From the NCBI GenBank assembly GCA_011037195.1, contig JAAEAF010003764.1:47775-111774 (forward strand): DNA of 64,000 nt. The letters are read 5' to 3'. This DNA is from Triatoma infestans (Eukaryota > Arthropoda > Insecta > Hemiptera > Reduviidae). A model generated the notes under the pieces. That model was given only the letters and a program-made list of their open reading frames with translations, was not told the DNA's origin and searched no databases. Made by a program: the position numbers and the translations under genes. This document shows positions 23,072-33,882 of the stretch, piece by piece; within the stretch, counting starts at the first letter, position 1, and each line of letters begins with the position of its first letter.

Positions 23072-23590
23072 AATTAAGCGGCACTACTGGAAGTAATTCA
23101 TCATTCAGCGGCACTACAACTCATTGCTCATTGCTGAGTCTTGGCCTCCTCAACCAGTTTTCGCCAGTCAGTTCTGTCTGTGCGTCTGCTCTCCAGTCGG
23201 CGATATCCAACATCGTCCTCGCATCACCAGTAACACCGTCCATACAACGCAGATTCGGCCTCCCTACTACTCTCCTCGCACCATGGAGGTGCTCGTTCAT
23301 TACAATTTTCGGAAGTCCCCGTCCCTCATCCTAGCCACATGTCCAGCCCACTGAAGTCTAGCCAACTTCATAAATTTGACCACGTCTATTTTTTTAAACA
23401 GCATATACATCTCCTGATTCGTTCGAGACCTCCACTCCTATCACACGCGTCTGGGCCGAAAATTCGCTGCAGTATTTTCCTTTCGAGATCTAGGAGGCCT
23501 CTCATCTATCTTAGATGTGGTCCAGGTTTCGGATTCGTATGTCAAAATTGGGCGGGCCAGAGTCTTATACTCGCAGTTTCGTCTTCCTTC
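23072..23590 (-). mobile_element. LINE fragment, C-terminus of an endonuclease-reverse transcriptase ORF
   Basis: On the minus strand the pieces ESETWTTSK, ERKILQRIFGP, VVKFMKLARLQWAGHVARM and GRPNLRCMDGV are the standard order at the end of many insect LINE polyproteins. They lie in more than one frame. The insertion is absent from the matching site in copy A (near 5845), so it postdates the duplication. Confidence 0.7.
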
Positions 23591-23635
23591 AAAGAACTAA
23601 TTGCAATGTCCAAATTTTTAACTTCTAAAATACTT

Positions 23636-24600
23636 CATTTTTGCTTTCTCTTACTCCTAGTAATAGTAAGTGTTGTAATCGTGCCAATTTTTCGATATCG
23701 CGTTTTCACTGTAAACATCCATTATGAGGTCTCCTGAGTCCAAAAAAGTGGTTTTTAGAAAATGGTCTCTGTGTGCGTATGTGAACAGCGTAGCTCAAAA
23801 ATGAAAAATCGTAGAAAATTCAAACTAGATATTCCGTTTGGGTGTATCCGACATTAGGTCATCTGTCAAAATTCCTCAACCAGAGTACCACTTTACTCCT
23901 TGGTTTTTTTCACTTTCTTGTGATTTTCTCAAAAATGGCTTGGAATATTTTCGTCAAACTTTTTATATCAACTACACATACAGAAATCTACAACTTTTAT
24001 TTGAAACATTTCTCTGGGAAAATTCATGTAATGGTACTTTTGTGGGAGGGATGGTGTTAGGTTTTCTTCTAAAGTGCTATTTCAGTTTACAATTCTGTCA
24101 TATAAATAGTATTACTTAGAATTAAATGTGTTGTTGAAATTCTGAGTTTGGAAAAATCGTATGACCGGAAGTGCGTTTTTACCTAAATGTATTTTTCAGT
24201 TTTCTGGAATTTTATCGAACTCGGCTCCAACGATTTTCTAAAAACGAGGAATGTGAATTACAGTTGTAAAGATTTGCAATTTTTATTTGAAACATTTCTC
24301 TTGGTAAAGTCATTTAAGGCGGTGGGGTTGTGTTTTTCACTAAAGTGCTATCATAATTGATTATACAAATAAAATTAATTACCAATAAATAGATGGCCAA
24401 AATTCCGAATTTCAAGAAAATTGGTAAGCCGGAAGTGTGCTTTTACTGAACAGTTTTTTCCAGTTTTCCACAAATTTCGACAAACTCTAATGAATTTCAT
24501 TAAATTTGGTACACTAATTATAAAAAAATTGGTCAATTACAATTTCGAAAACTTAAGTGAGAAAAAGTTGTGTGGCTGTTTCACATCAGATTTTTTGTTT
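23636..24600 (+). repeat. Recurrent ~1 kb repeat, copy 3, with empty site in the paralogue
   Basis: Full-length copy from CTTTCTCTTACTCC to TTTCACATCAG. The corresponding position in copy A (about 5905-5930) is uninterrupted, which fixes the element ends. A short T-rich duplication (ATTTTT) flanks it. Confidence 0.8.
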
Positions 24601-24892
24601 TCCAGAATTGATAAGGGACTCGTGCCCCCTTTGAATTTACCAATGAAAATAAATTCAGTATAGTGCTTTGATTTAGTTTTGTTGTATTGTTAATTATATA
24701 TGGACGAGTTAATGCTGCTTATTTTCTTAATTTTTATGAGAGTAAATGAGATGGAAAAATTATAAATATATTTTTAATTAATCTTAGGATGGCCATACTG
24801 TAGGTTCATTCTGGCGGGTTGCAATGGGTAAAGTACAAGAGCAGTAACCGACAATTGAAAGATTAGAAGAGTGCCAAAATAAAGACGGTATT

Positions 24893-27800
24893 ATGAATAA
24901 TCAGAATAAACTAGTAAGTTTTATCCACTTTTTTAATGGTCCTAAATTTGATCTTTTCTTTTTAACTTAATATTTTCTTATTACTTTAAATATTTGATAC
25001 TCTGATGAATTAACAGAGTACTTACCAAGGAAGACTGAACACCTTCACAGATAGTTGGCCATTTTATAATTCCAAGGGATCACTTGCCGAGCAGGAGGTA
25101 ATATAATTTTTTTGAAACCTGGTTTAGAAAGAACTCTGAATGTAATTAAATATATTTTTACAATATATTTTAAATAACTTACATTACAGGTCCAAAAAGA
25201 TTTAAGTTTAAGAATTAGGACATTATTTTGTTAGATTCTAAAATTTAGCAGATGAATAATTAAAAAGTGCAGCCCATAAACTTTTTTTTGCGTAACTCAC
25301 AACTTAGTTTGTTAAGTTGTCATAAAAATTTGTCATATTTTCAGATGGCGAAAGCTGGCTTCTTTTACTTAAAGGATGATAGTGTTCAGTGCTACTATTG
25401 TGAAAAGGTACTAGAGGGTTGGAAGGAAAAGGATAATGCATTGTAAGTAGTAATTTTTTTTTTGACGTCTTCCTTTTGCAACATTTTATTGTATATTTGA
25501 AATTATTTTGACCTGAAATAGTATTCAGATAACCGACAAGGCATTATGTACAGCCAAAATGTAAGGTTCGCTAACGACTTTATTATTTTAGTGAAGAACA
25601 TAAAAAACATGCTGGTCACTGCCCCTTCACAAGCATGTTTTCGAAACCTCCCAAGGTTGTAACCATCCACCAGGCTATTATATTAGTACGAGACACATTA
25701 TGTCTTAAGATTGTAAGTATTTTGTTATAAGTTGTTAGATAATTTTTAAAAACCACTGTAATATAACTACTACTTGAAATGTTTTAAATTTAACATTTTC
25801 TACAATTTAAAATACCTACATTTCAGGGATTGAAGTCTGTAATTATTTATTTGTGTTAAAAATCCTATCACGATTTAGATTTTTATTTTTTGTCTTTAGA
25901 AATAATTTTTTTATTTATATTAAGATTGGACTCTTATTTACCAGTCAATCTATCAAAAATCACACCATGAGGGTTATTTTTGAGACAAATCTATCATAAA
26001 TAACGGTTATTCCGTGAGCGGAAAATATTTCTGTTCGAAATAAACTCAATTTCATTTAATGGTAAAGGAAATTTAATTTATTTTTTCACTGAAAACAATC
26101 TAAAAGAGTTGGAAAAATGGAAACTTTAGCTGAACAAATAGTTGTATCTGCCCTAATCTTTTGTTTTTAAATTGATGTTTAAAATTTATTGAACGTATAT
26201 ATATATATATAAAAAAAAAGAAAAAATTTTGTTTTTCAAAAAAAGGTTTTAAGATTTTGATGAATTTACAAAATCAAATTCCCATGTTTTCTTCTCCGTG
26301 GGGAAAAAGAATTATACAACATCCTTTCGTTTCTCTAAAAATTAAATACTTATAATTGAAAAATATATAAATAATTAACTAAATAAAATAAACTTAATTT
26401 AATTTTAAACGTGGCCTGCTCTAAATGTGTAGACAAGTACCGAAGGTCATTCAGTCTGAATTTTATTGAATATGATCCACTGTTTGTTTACAATAGCGTA
26501 TTAGCGAAAGTCCAATAGTAATACATACCTTTTATCAGGCACGATTTTTATATTTTGAGAGAAATAATAAAAATCACGGATAACTCTCAATTGGTAATAA
26601 TTAATTTTTGTTGAAATAAGCAAATTGTAAACAATTAATTTTTACTTTTATATAAAAATCAGATAGAATTTTTAAAAATATCGATCAAAAGTAACTCCTT
26701 ATTAATTAACTCACAAAGTTCAAAATTTTTTGCGAAATTTAACTTAAAATTAGTGAGTCGTTAAGTGGACTAAATAAAATAAACTTAATTTAATTTTAAA
26801 CGTGGCCTGCTCTAAATGTGTAGACAAGTACCGAAGGTCATTCATTAACGGGAATTGATTTTCAGTTTTAAAAATAACTTTTATATTCAATCCCTGTTAC
26901 ATTTAAAAATATTTATACATTATACGTTAAATAACATCATTACATACTCAAGAAGATTTAAGTTTAGAAAATAGGACATTACTCTGTTAAATTCAGTTGT
27001 TGTATTATTGTAAAGTGCAGCCACCATGCAAAGAATTTTTTGTATCGGAACTATCAACCCAGTCTCTTGATATAAAATGAAAATCTTTATTTTCATACCA
27101 TATTTTTAATAATGATACTTTATTTAATCCTGTTTTCAAACCACATTTATACTTTATTGTTCTGTATATTGAAAAAAGTAAAAGATAAGTTTTATTTTAG
27201 CGACTGGTCAATATTATACGGGACAATAAAGGTAGAAGGAAAACAATAGTTTCGATAAACGCCAAATCAAATAAATAGGTACCTTTGCATGGAGAGTTTT
27301 TTGATACTTTTGGAGCGTACGATCAAAACGTGCATGCCAAAACGCCTGTGCAAATGCTTGATCTTCAAACATACTCGGAGCGCAGTCTTGGCGCCAAGAA
27401 GTGCTGGCGCATCTCATAAAATTTTCCACCTCTCGAAATCCTTGAAATTGTGCACGGTATTGGACTTCACGCTCCATACCTACAATCTGATGTGTAGGTT
27501 GGCGTGACACTCCGAAGAGGCATGTTAAAACCGACAGATCGGAGCGTACGTGTAAACGAGGCTTATAATTGCTATAGAGTACCTGTTGTGGAATATTATA
27601 GAATAGAAACAGTAATCATGTATGAAGCAACCCCGGAGAAGCTATCCCCCAACTGTTATCCCACGAGCTACCAACATTAACCCCATCGGCTGCCAACCAT
27701 TATTCCTCAGTCTCTCTCCTTTATTACAGTTGTCCAACATTCTACAGGCCATCATAATGTTACATAAAGGTCACAGGCCACAATATATAAAAATATGATG

Positions 27801-29965
27801 TTTATAACCAATGACAAAATTGATAAAATAATAATCATCATACATATATCAACACTTTGCCCCAAATTTTGGTTTTCACTAAACATTTCAAAGTCTTTTC
27901 CCTCTTGTGTTCAAATGTCACTGATCACATAGATGCAATTTTCTCTATGACGAAAAATCGCCTTGGGGCTAACCCTTGGTAAACATATCTGCTGTATCAT
28001 ATTCACCATTCAGATATTTTAGTACAAAATCGCTTTTCACTACTTCTTTAATGAAGTAACACTTTATATTTATGTGCTTGGTGCGTATTTTCGCTGTACT
28101 TTGCTACCATTAACGCACTTAAATTATCAGAGACATTTTCCGTGGTAGCCTGCTTCATTTTGTGGTCATCGACCGGTTTCGGGCGTTCGCCCATCTTCAG
28201 GATGCGTGTTTCAGACAGTGTGACAACACAGACTTCCACAGAGCGAAGTTAGTTTACACACTCAATGTCTGAAAAACGCATCCTGAAGATGGGCGAACGC
28301 CCGAAACCGGTCGATGACCACAAAATGAAGCAGGCTACCAATAAAAATGTCTCTGATGCTTTCCAGCTCTGCGGAACCAACCACCACAACAACACTTAAA
28401 TTATCTTCATAGATTATTGGACTAGCTCATTCAACGACTTCATTTCACTTTTAGCAATTACAATTAGTTTTGGAACGAGAGGTTTTTCGTTTAAAGTTTC
28501 AATCCATCATTACACCATCATTCTTTCATACACCTATTGAACGGTCCATAGTGGTCTCCCCTAATTAAATAAATGACTATGGCTTGGAATAAGGAAAAAT
28601 AATTAATAATGAATTTAACTTTTAATGAATCTCTAATATATGACATTTATTTACATGAGGTCCTATTAGTCCAAAAAAGTGGTTTTTAGAATATATTCTG
28701 TGTGTGTGTGTCTATATTTTCTATTTCAAGTGGCTTTAAAATTTGATTTGTTTGGATGCCCGCTATTAGTTTTAATATCTATTATTATTTCTCACCCAAA
28801 TTACTTGTTCTTACTTTTGTTCATTTATATATTTTAATGATTTCTTTTTTCTTCTACTTTTAACCCCTTCTTTTCTTTTTCTTAAAATTGTTTGTTGCGT
28901 AGTAGTAAAAGTTTTGTCTTTTTGTAAGCCTGCGCGCCTTACCTTTGAATTAATTCCTTTGCTTTCTGTCGCCTTCGTACACATGATTGTTAGTTAATAT
29001 TTCCTATTTTTGCAATTTTAATGGTTATTCCAATCATTATTCGTAATCCCTTTCTATCAAACTCACGACGTCAATTACCTACATTACATCCGCCTTTCTA
29101 TAACGTTATGTCTTGATTGCGAACAGTCTCGATTGCGGAAACTAAATACTTGGGAACAGTTATTAATATTCCTGCGTCCAGGTTGCGCTTACTTTTTTTT
29201 TATTCCTTCCAAATTAATCCCATTCGCATAGCAATATGATCTGAATTCTCTGGTTCCAGCTTTAGACAGAGGAGATTTCTCATTCTTGGGTGAGGCCTTC
29301 CAAGTTTACTATTGACTTTGTGATTCCTCCCTTCATTGGCTTGTTTGTTCGGTGTCGACGTTAAAACCGTTCCACATCTCCAGCAGGATATACTCATTCT
29401 TTGCCATTGTGTAGCAAAAAGTCGAAGAATTCTACAACTGACGGAACTTCTCAGCGAATATGAATCCATCCACTCTCAACATCTTCGGACGTAAGGAAAG
29501 CAAGTGTGGCGCATTTTCTTACATTTTGTCTGATTATGTTAACCGTGTAAGAAGTTTGTGGTTGTAGAGTTTGTTCAAAATTAAATTTCAAGCCAATTTA
29601 GTTCTCTTTTTTGCAGGATAATAAGGGGTACAGGTTAGGTAAAAACGTTTTCCTGGAACTGTTGCTCAGTATCTTTAGAGAGGTAAAAGAAAATTTGTTC
29701 GAGTGCGGTATAGATTGTAGTTAAAATTTCATATAAAGTAGGATCTGAACAGAGAGTTTACTTTATTTATTTTGTAACTTCATTCGTCAAGAATAGATAA
29801 GAAACCTATACTTTTTTATAATTTGTTTTGTTTGAGGAAATTTACTAATATATAATTTCTTTGTTTTAGGATAGAAGTTTTGATAAATGGTCAAAAGAAA
29901 TTCGAGAAGTTAATAAGACTGAGATTGCTAAGCTCAGAGAAAAATTGAAAAATAAGCACGGTTAA
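24893..29965 (+). CDS. BIRC5: Survivin/deterin (BIRC5-like), copy B, 5 exons
   Basis: Coding exons are 24893-24913, 25017-25097, 25345-25442, 25592-25712 and 29870-29965 (138 aa), with the same phases as copy A. The BIR zinc ligands C50, C53, H70 and C77 are intact. Stops in all upstream frames before 24893 fix this ATG. Compared with copy A, acidic residues next to the GW motif are replaced ([10 protein letters not shown] becomes KVLEGWKEKD), and the linker reads VRDTLCLKI instead of ERDKLDLKI. The positions equivalent to human survivin Glu65 and Asp71, which contact the histone H3/Smac N-terminus, are kept in both copies. It may be functional, specialised or freshly decaying; no disabling mutation is visible. 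Confidence 0.82.
25824..26896. mobile_element. Non-autonomous hAT-like element in survivin B intron 4
   Basis: Terminal inverted repeats CAGGGATTGAA and TTCAATCCCTG bound 1,073 bp, flanked by 8-bp near-duplications (CTACATTT and TTACATTT). The same site in copy A (~7285) lacks it. No transposase frame is seen. It contains two identical 76-bp direct repeats (26378-26453 and 26769-26844). Confidence 0.75.
26378..26844. repeat. Pair of identical 76-bp direct repeats, 315 bp apart
   Basis: Units 26378-26453 and 26769-26844 are identical (starting ACTAAATAAAATAAACTT, ending CGAAGGTCATTCA). They lie in the right half of the hAT-like element. They could be an internal duplication or tiny LTR-like ends of a nested insert. 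Confidence 0.9.
27273..27585. other. Unassigned insert in survivin B intron 4
   Basis: GC-richer block absent from copy A, with an open frame of 98 codons on the minus strand (27510-27214) that matches no family I recognise. Probably a DNA-transposon fragment. Confidence 0.35.
28167..28204 (-). ncRNA. Hammerhead ribozyme motif (minus strand), type-I-like minimal
   Basis: On the minus strand: stem I CATC, core CTGAAGA, stem II GGGC-GAAC-GCCC, core GAAA, palindromic stem III ACCGGT, cleavage triplet GTC, stem I GATG. All conserved core positions (CUGANGA, GAAA, NUH) are present. The loopless stem III suggests activity as a dimer. Confidence 0.8.
28279..28316 (+). ncRNA. Hammerhead ribozyme motif (plus strand)
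   Basis: Same sequence as the minus-strand motif, in inverted orientation ~75 nt away: CATC, CTGAAGA, GGGCGAACGCCC, GAAA, CCGGTC, GATG. Confidence 0.8.
28541..29110 (+). other. Survivin B intron 4, right-central block
   Basis: Aligns with copy A 7790-8320, including the short recurrent-repeat fragment near 28665. Confidence 0.5.
29111..29520 (-). mobile_element. Truncated Mutator-like element, paralogue of 8320-8720
   Basis: It carries one terminal repeat (CTCGATTGCGG) and the minus-strand motif [17 protein letters not shown]. The other terminal repeat and the middle of the transposase, present in copy A, are missing here. Confidence 0.6.
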
Positions 29966-30299
29966 TTATAAGTGAATACTGTTTTATATCTTCCACTGAA
30001 GTTGTAGTATAATGAATTTTATTGATTGAATTATTATTTTATTGAAATATAGCTGTTCATTGTCAAATAGTCTAAATTCGTTTATAGATTTGTTTATATA
30101 TAAAAGAAATATCAGACAGCTTGCGTAGTTCTTTCGCCTGCTCCAATGTTTTAGTGGTCGATTTTAATGTCGGTTACAACAGAGCACCAAATTTTTAAGT
30201 GGAATTGTGGTCGTGAACATCTTCGTTTTGAAAGTTGATTTCAGTGTGTTCTATAATGATCTAAGAGGAAAGTTGCAGTTGTAGCTGCACTTTTCTCTA

Positions 30300-30529
30300 G
30301 CAATTGTTTACTGTCAGTTAGAAAGAATTCACTAATTTTCTGAAAATAAAAATGAAGATAAAGAGAGGAAGTGGTTAATGTCCCGAGCACTGAGAAAAAG
30401 TTTTTATATGATCTACCTCGCAGTTGATTTTATTTATTTTCCGCAAGAACGACCGAATAATTCCATAAAACTTAGTGCTAGTGTTACAAGAAAGGAATTT
30501 TCGTGATATACCTTCTGTAAAATATTACA
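30300..30529. other. Edge of the survivin duplication, nothing recognised
   Basis: Similarity to copy A (17171-17380) ends near 30300. Confidence 0.4.
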
Positions 30530-30790
30530 ATGGTGGAAAAGAACAAGTCAAGGCAGGCTAATTCTTTGTTAAAAGATATTTACTGGGAATCTACTGACCC
30601 ATAGCAGAACGGATATAAGGCTATTAGTGGGTCTACTAAAAGGGCATTGCAGGTTGAAAGGCACAACACCAATTGCTACTTGCAGACAACGCGTTATGCC
30701 GATTCTGCAAGGCCGAGGAGAAAACCCCTCTGAGTGTGCCGGCCTGATGAGGATAAGGTTTCTTTAACTGGAGACAAGCAATCCCGATGC
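30530..30790 (+). mobile_element. LINE fragment, RNase H-distal end, decayed
   Basis: Pieces such as GHCRLKG and RFCKAEEKTPL in different frames resemble the Cys-motif tail after RNase H in jockey/I-type LINEs. Confidence 0.45.
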
Positions 30791-30809
30791 CTTTAATAAC
30801 AATTACATT

Positions 30810-30854
30810 GTTGTGGTGGTTGGTTCTGAAACTTCAGAGCTTTCCAGCTCTGAA
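30810..30854. mobile_element. 45-bp truncated H1-type insertion with target duplication
   Basis: It holds GTTGTGGTGGTTGG and GCTTTCCAGCTCTG from the end of the hammerhead family H1, flanked by ACAATTACATT at 30799-30809 and 30855-30865. Its small size indicates extreme truncation at insertion. Confidence 0.7.
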
Positions 30855-31159
30855 ACAATTACATTCTTCAAATATTTTATTAAAAAACAATAACTGAGTT
30901 TGTTCTGCAACACAAATTGCAGTTTATTTTTTTCAATATTTCTTTAATGAAGATAAATCCATATAGAAATTACAAAAAAGAAATCTGATTCAAAGTATGG
31001 CTTAACAAATAGCAAAAACCTAGGAGGATCAGAAGATTGGAACTATGAGGTGGGTCTATTTTCTCAGCGGCGAAACAGTCTTTCCAGACTTTAAAGAAAG
31101 AAGAATTAAGAATTTTCTATCAATTGGAAGGTAGTTGGGTCCGCAAGATTTGGTCTATT

Positions 31160-31395
31160 TTCTGTAAAAGCCTATTCTTTTGGAGGTCATCTACCGGTTT
31201 CGAGCGTTCATTTATCTTGAGTATGGTGAGAATATGAAATTCTTGACATACACCATTTAAAGCCAGCCACAACGCACAGAGTAATGATTACCTCATGACA
31301 ATATACATTTATCAATACGAGTTAATCTCTTTTAGTGTTGACCGTAAAACTCCATACGCTCGAAACTGATAAATGACCATAAAGGAAGTTGACTG
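31160..31395. mobile_element. Decayed hammerhead-family element
   Basis: Inverted arms ~31185-31215 and ~31348-31380 resemble family H1 (ACCGGTTTCGAGCG), but the core is altered (CTCAAGA for CTGAAGA, GTA for GTC). Confidence 0.55.
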
Positions 31396-32843
31396 ATGTC
31401 GATAAAATATCACATGTTTTTATTAGTTATTTCTTTGATGAAGACAAATTCCCGTTTAAAAAAACACGATTGCAATATTTCCTCCAGGAGCCAGAGATAG
31501 TAAAAATGATCACTCCAGAATGAAATCCTAAATTGATACATGTTCATTCATACTATTTATGAGAAATTTAAAGTAAAAAATTTAAAAAAAAAAGTTTAGA
31601 ATGTGAAGGAAATAAACCACTGCTTTCTTTTAAGTATGGAACTGTTTCTTGTGAAATCTTGAAGTTGTAGCACCCAACTTCACGGAAGAGGGTATATTTT
31701 TAAAAATAAAAAAAATTGTCTAGGAACTCAAGAAGAAGTCACATCATATTATTGTCTCTTAGTACAAATTTCTAATTTAAATCTCACCTATATAATGAAT
31801 ACCATCAATTTAGCTATAATAAAGTTAAATTAAAAACAATAAGCTCCAATAACTGAATTAATATTAGCTTTAAATCAATTTTGCTCTCCTAAAATAAAAT
31901 TAATAAAATATTTTCATCTGCATGCTATAAAATATGTATTGATTAGTTTTATAAAAGTGGAATGGCGTTATAGATTGTACATAGATTGTGCTTTGATGAT
32001 TTCTGATGATAAGCACAAGGTCTATATACAATGCCATGCAACTGAACTAATTTATATTGTTAATGCTACCAAAGCTAGCCTTAATTCAGTTCATCTTTTT
32101 GCAATACAGTGAGTATTTTTATTTTCTTAATTATATGTTGTTATTATTCTCATATTAGTAAGCCATTGTTTATGCAATAAAAAAAAAATTGGTGGTCTAA
32201 TAAGATTAGATATTTAAGATTTCTTTCTTTACAATTGAATTTCGAGAGTCATAAATGCCGTTTATTGAAAAAAAAAGATAAGAGGACCGGTGAATAGTAA
32301 TATGAAGCTAACAAGGTTGTATATTGCTACTCAACTTATGTTTCATGATAACTTGAACAATTCATGCAAGGAAACTAAGGAATAATAAAATAATACTTGG
32401 GAAAGGAGTGATCATTACTTTATATATCAAAGCTGAAATTTATGAGGACAGTGATGATTTCGATAGATGAAATTTTTGGATAATTATTATCTTACGAAGT
32501 TTAACTAAGGATAGCACTGAAAAGCAAATAACAAGTTAAATTGCTTGACTAAAAATTATGGTGCATTGCAAAATTTGTGTTTACTATACAAAAAGTGCTC
32601 ATGTAAAATTAAAGAAATAATTAAAATTCAACCCCTCTGTTGAAAAAAATAGATAGATTTATAAAAAAGTAAGTATTATAATAAGTGTGGAACTCCACAG
32701 TAAAATTCTATAATTCTGCTAAGTTTTGGATCATTATGTGCACCAAATTTCTGCTAAAGCTCATGAATATCTTAATACATAAATCCTCTTCTCATTTTCA
32801 ACATTTAGTTTATATCCTTATTCCTCAAGTCACATGCGTATCT
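31396..32843. other. Intergenic region upstream of the ABCH gene
   Basis: AT-rich, no coding block. A possible initiator TCAGTTC at ~32089 and donor-like ACA|GTGAGT at ~32108 could mark a short 5' UTR exon of the ABCH gene; this is weak. Confidence 0.35.
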
Positions 32844-32844
32844 A

Positions 32845-33110
32845 GATAGATAGATAGTTATTGTTTATTGCTTTTAAGATAAATATCTTACAGGAAGGGT
32901 TGAGTCTTTTACAAAATATGTACAAAAAGAAAAATGACAAAAATAATACACTAACAACAATGAGTTAAATACATTCCTCTTATAATTAAAGAACCAAAAA
33001 TATTAACTGTGACTTACATATCTAAATTGCTAATTCTATTTCTAACTCTTTCTATTTGAATAAGTGATTGGTCCTTGAAGCTAAAATCTAGCATATTATA
33101 AAAGTGGAAA
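32845..33110 (-). mobile_element. 3' end of a LINE with (TATC)n tail
   Basis: The plus strand reads GATAGATAGATAG then TTATTGTTTATTGC, the complement of the tail (ATAAA...TATCTATC) of the full-length LINE at 47498-52498. Upstream sequence lacks open frames. Confidence 0.55.
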
Positions 33111-33844
33111 GGAAATGAGAAGTTTAATTATTTAATTAAAAATTAAGGTAAAATGCAAAATTTAACTATATTATATATATATAAAAAAAAGACCATGCAA
33201 AATTAAAGAAATAAGTAAAATTCAACCCCGCTGTTGAAAAAATAGATAGATTTGTGAAAAAGTGAATAATGTAATAAGTGCTGCGCTTCTTTTTCTTAAT
33301 TCTGATGGTTTAGAATTTTCCTTCTTCAGCCGAGTCTGGTTTGTCAATTTGAGGAAAGATAACATCTATTTTTAAAAATTAGCTTTTAGTCCTAATTTTT
33401 CAAATGCTTTTCCATATTATGTAACTGCACGCATTATTAATTTTTAATCTACAGCTGGGTCTGAATTATTCAACTACATCAAGAAAATATAAAATATTAG
33501 AGACTCTCCTTGTGGGATGTTAAACTGTTTTTAGGATTATAGGACCAATTTTTCCAAGGCCACGTTTTATTTTTATAGTGGTAAGATATGATCTCATTCA
33601 CTCATTTTTCCTTTGTTGAATCTACCTTCATTCTTTATCTATTTTCCAATTTTTTAAATTAGAATTAAAAGAATGAAAGCATAGTGACATAAATGAATAT
33701 TCAAAATTTAATGATAGAAATTTAGAGATATAACAACAATGGGTACATGCAACTTGGATAATACGAATCTTTGTAATTCACTTTTTAAAATTCATTTACA
33801 TGAGTTGAAGCATATGTTAATCTGTGCATATGTATTTTTTGCAG
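33111..33844. other. Upstream of the ABCH start codon
   Basis: AT-rich sequence without a gene. It ends at an acceptor TTTTTTGCAG (33833-33844), implying a spliced 5' UTR. Confidence 0.4.
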
Positions 33845-33882
33845 GAGCTTAAAATAACTAAAACTTTTTAATAAGAATAAAA

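Larger units (their letters stand above)
28129..28392. mobile_element. Small fold-back element with paired hammerhead ribozymes (family H1)
   Basis: 264 bp flanked by the 13-bp duplication CACTTAAATTATC (28116-28128 and 28393-28405). One end is AGAGACATTTTCCGTGG and the other CCAACCACCACAAC. Long inverted arms each contain a hammerhead core. Another copy in the opposite direction is at 63545-63804. Inserted into the copia remnant. Confidence 0.8.
27586..28540 (-). mobile_element. Ty1/copia-type remnant
   Basis: On the minus strand near 28060-27960 the reading LKYLNGEYDTADMFTKGLAP is the typical end of copia RNase H. An LTR-like stretch starting TGTTGTGGAATATTATAG lies at 27586. The coding part is frameshifted and is split by the hammerhead-bearing element at 28129-28392. 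Confidence 0.6.

Noticed and set aside
28048..28239. 63-codon minus-strand frame as a gene
   Set aside because: It crosses the junction between the copia remnant and the hammerhead element, so it is a composite artefact.
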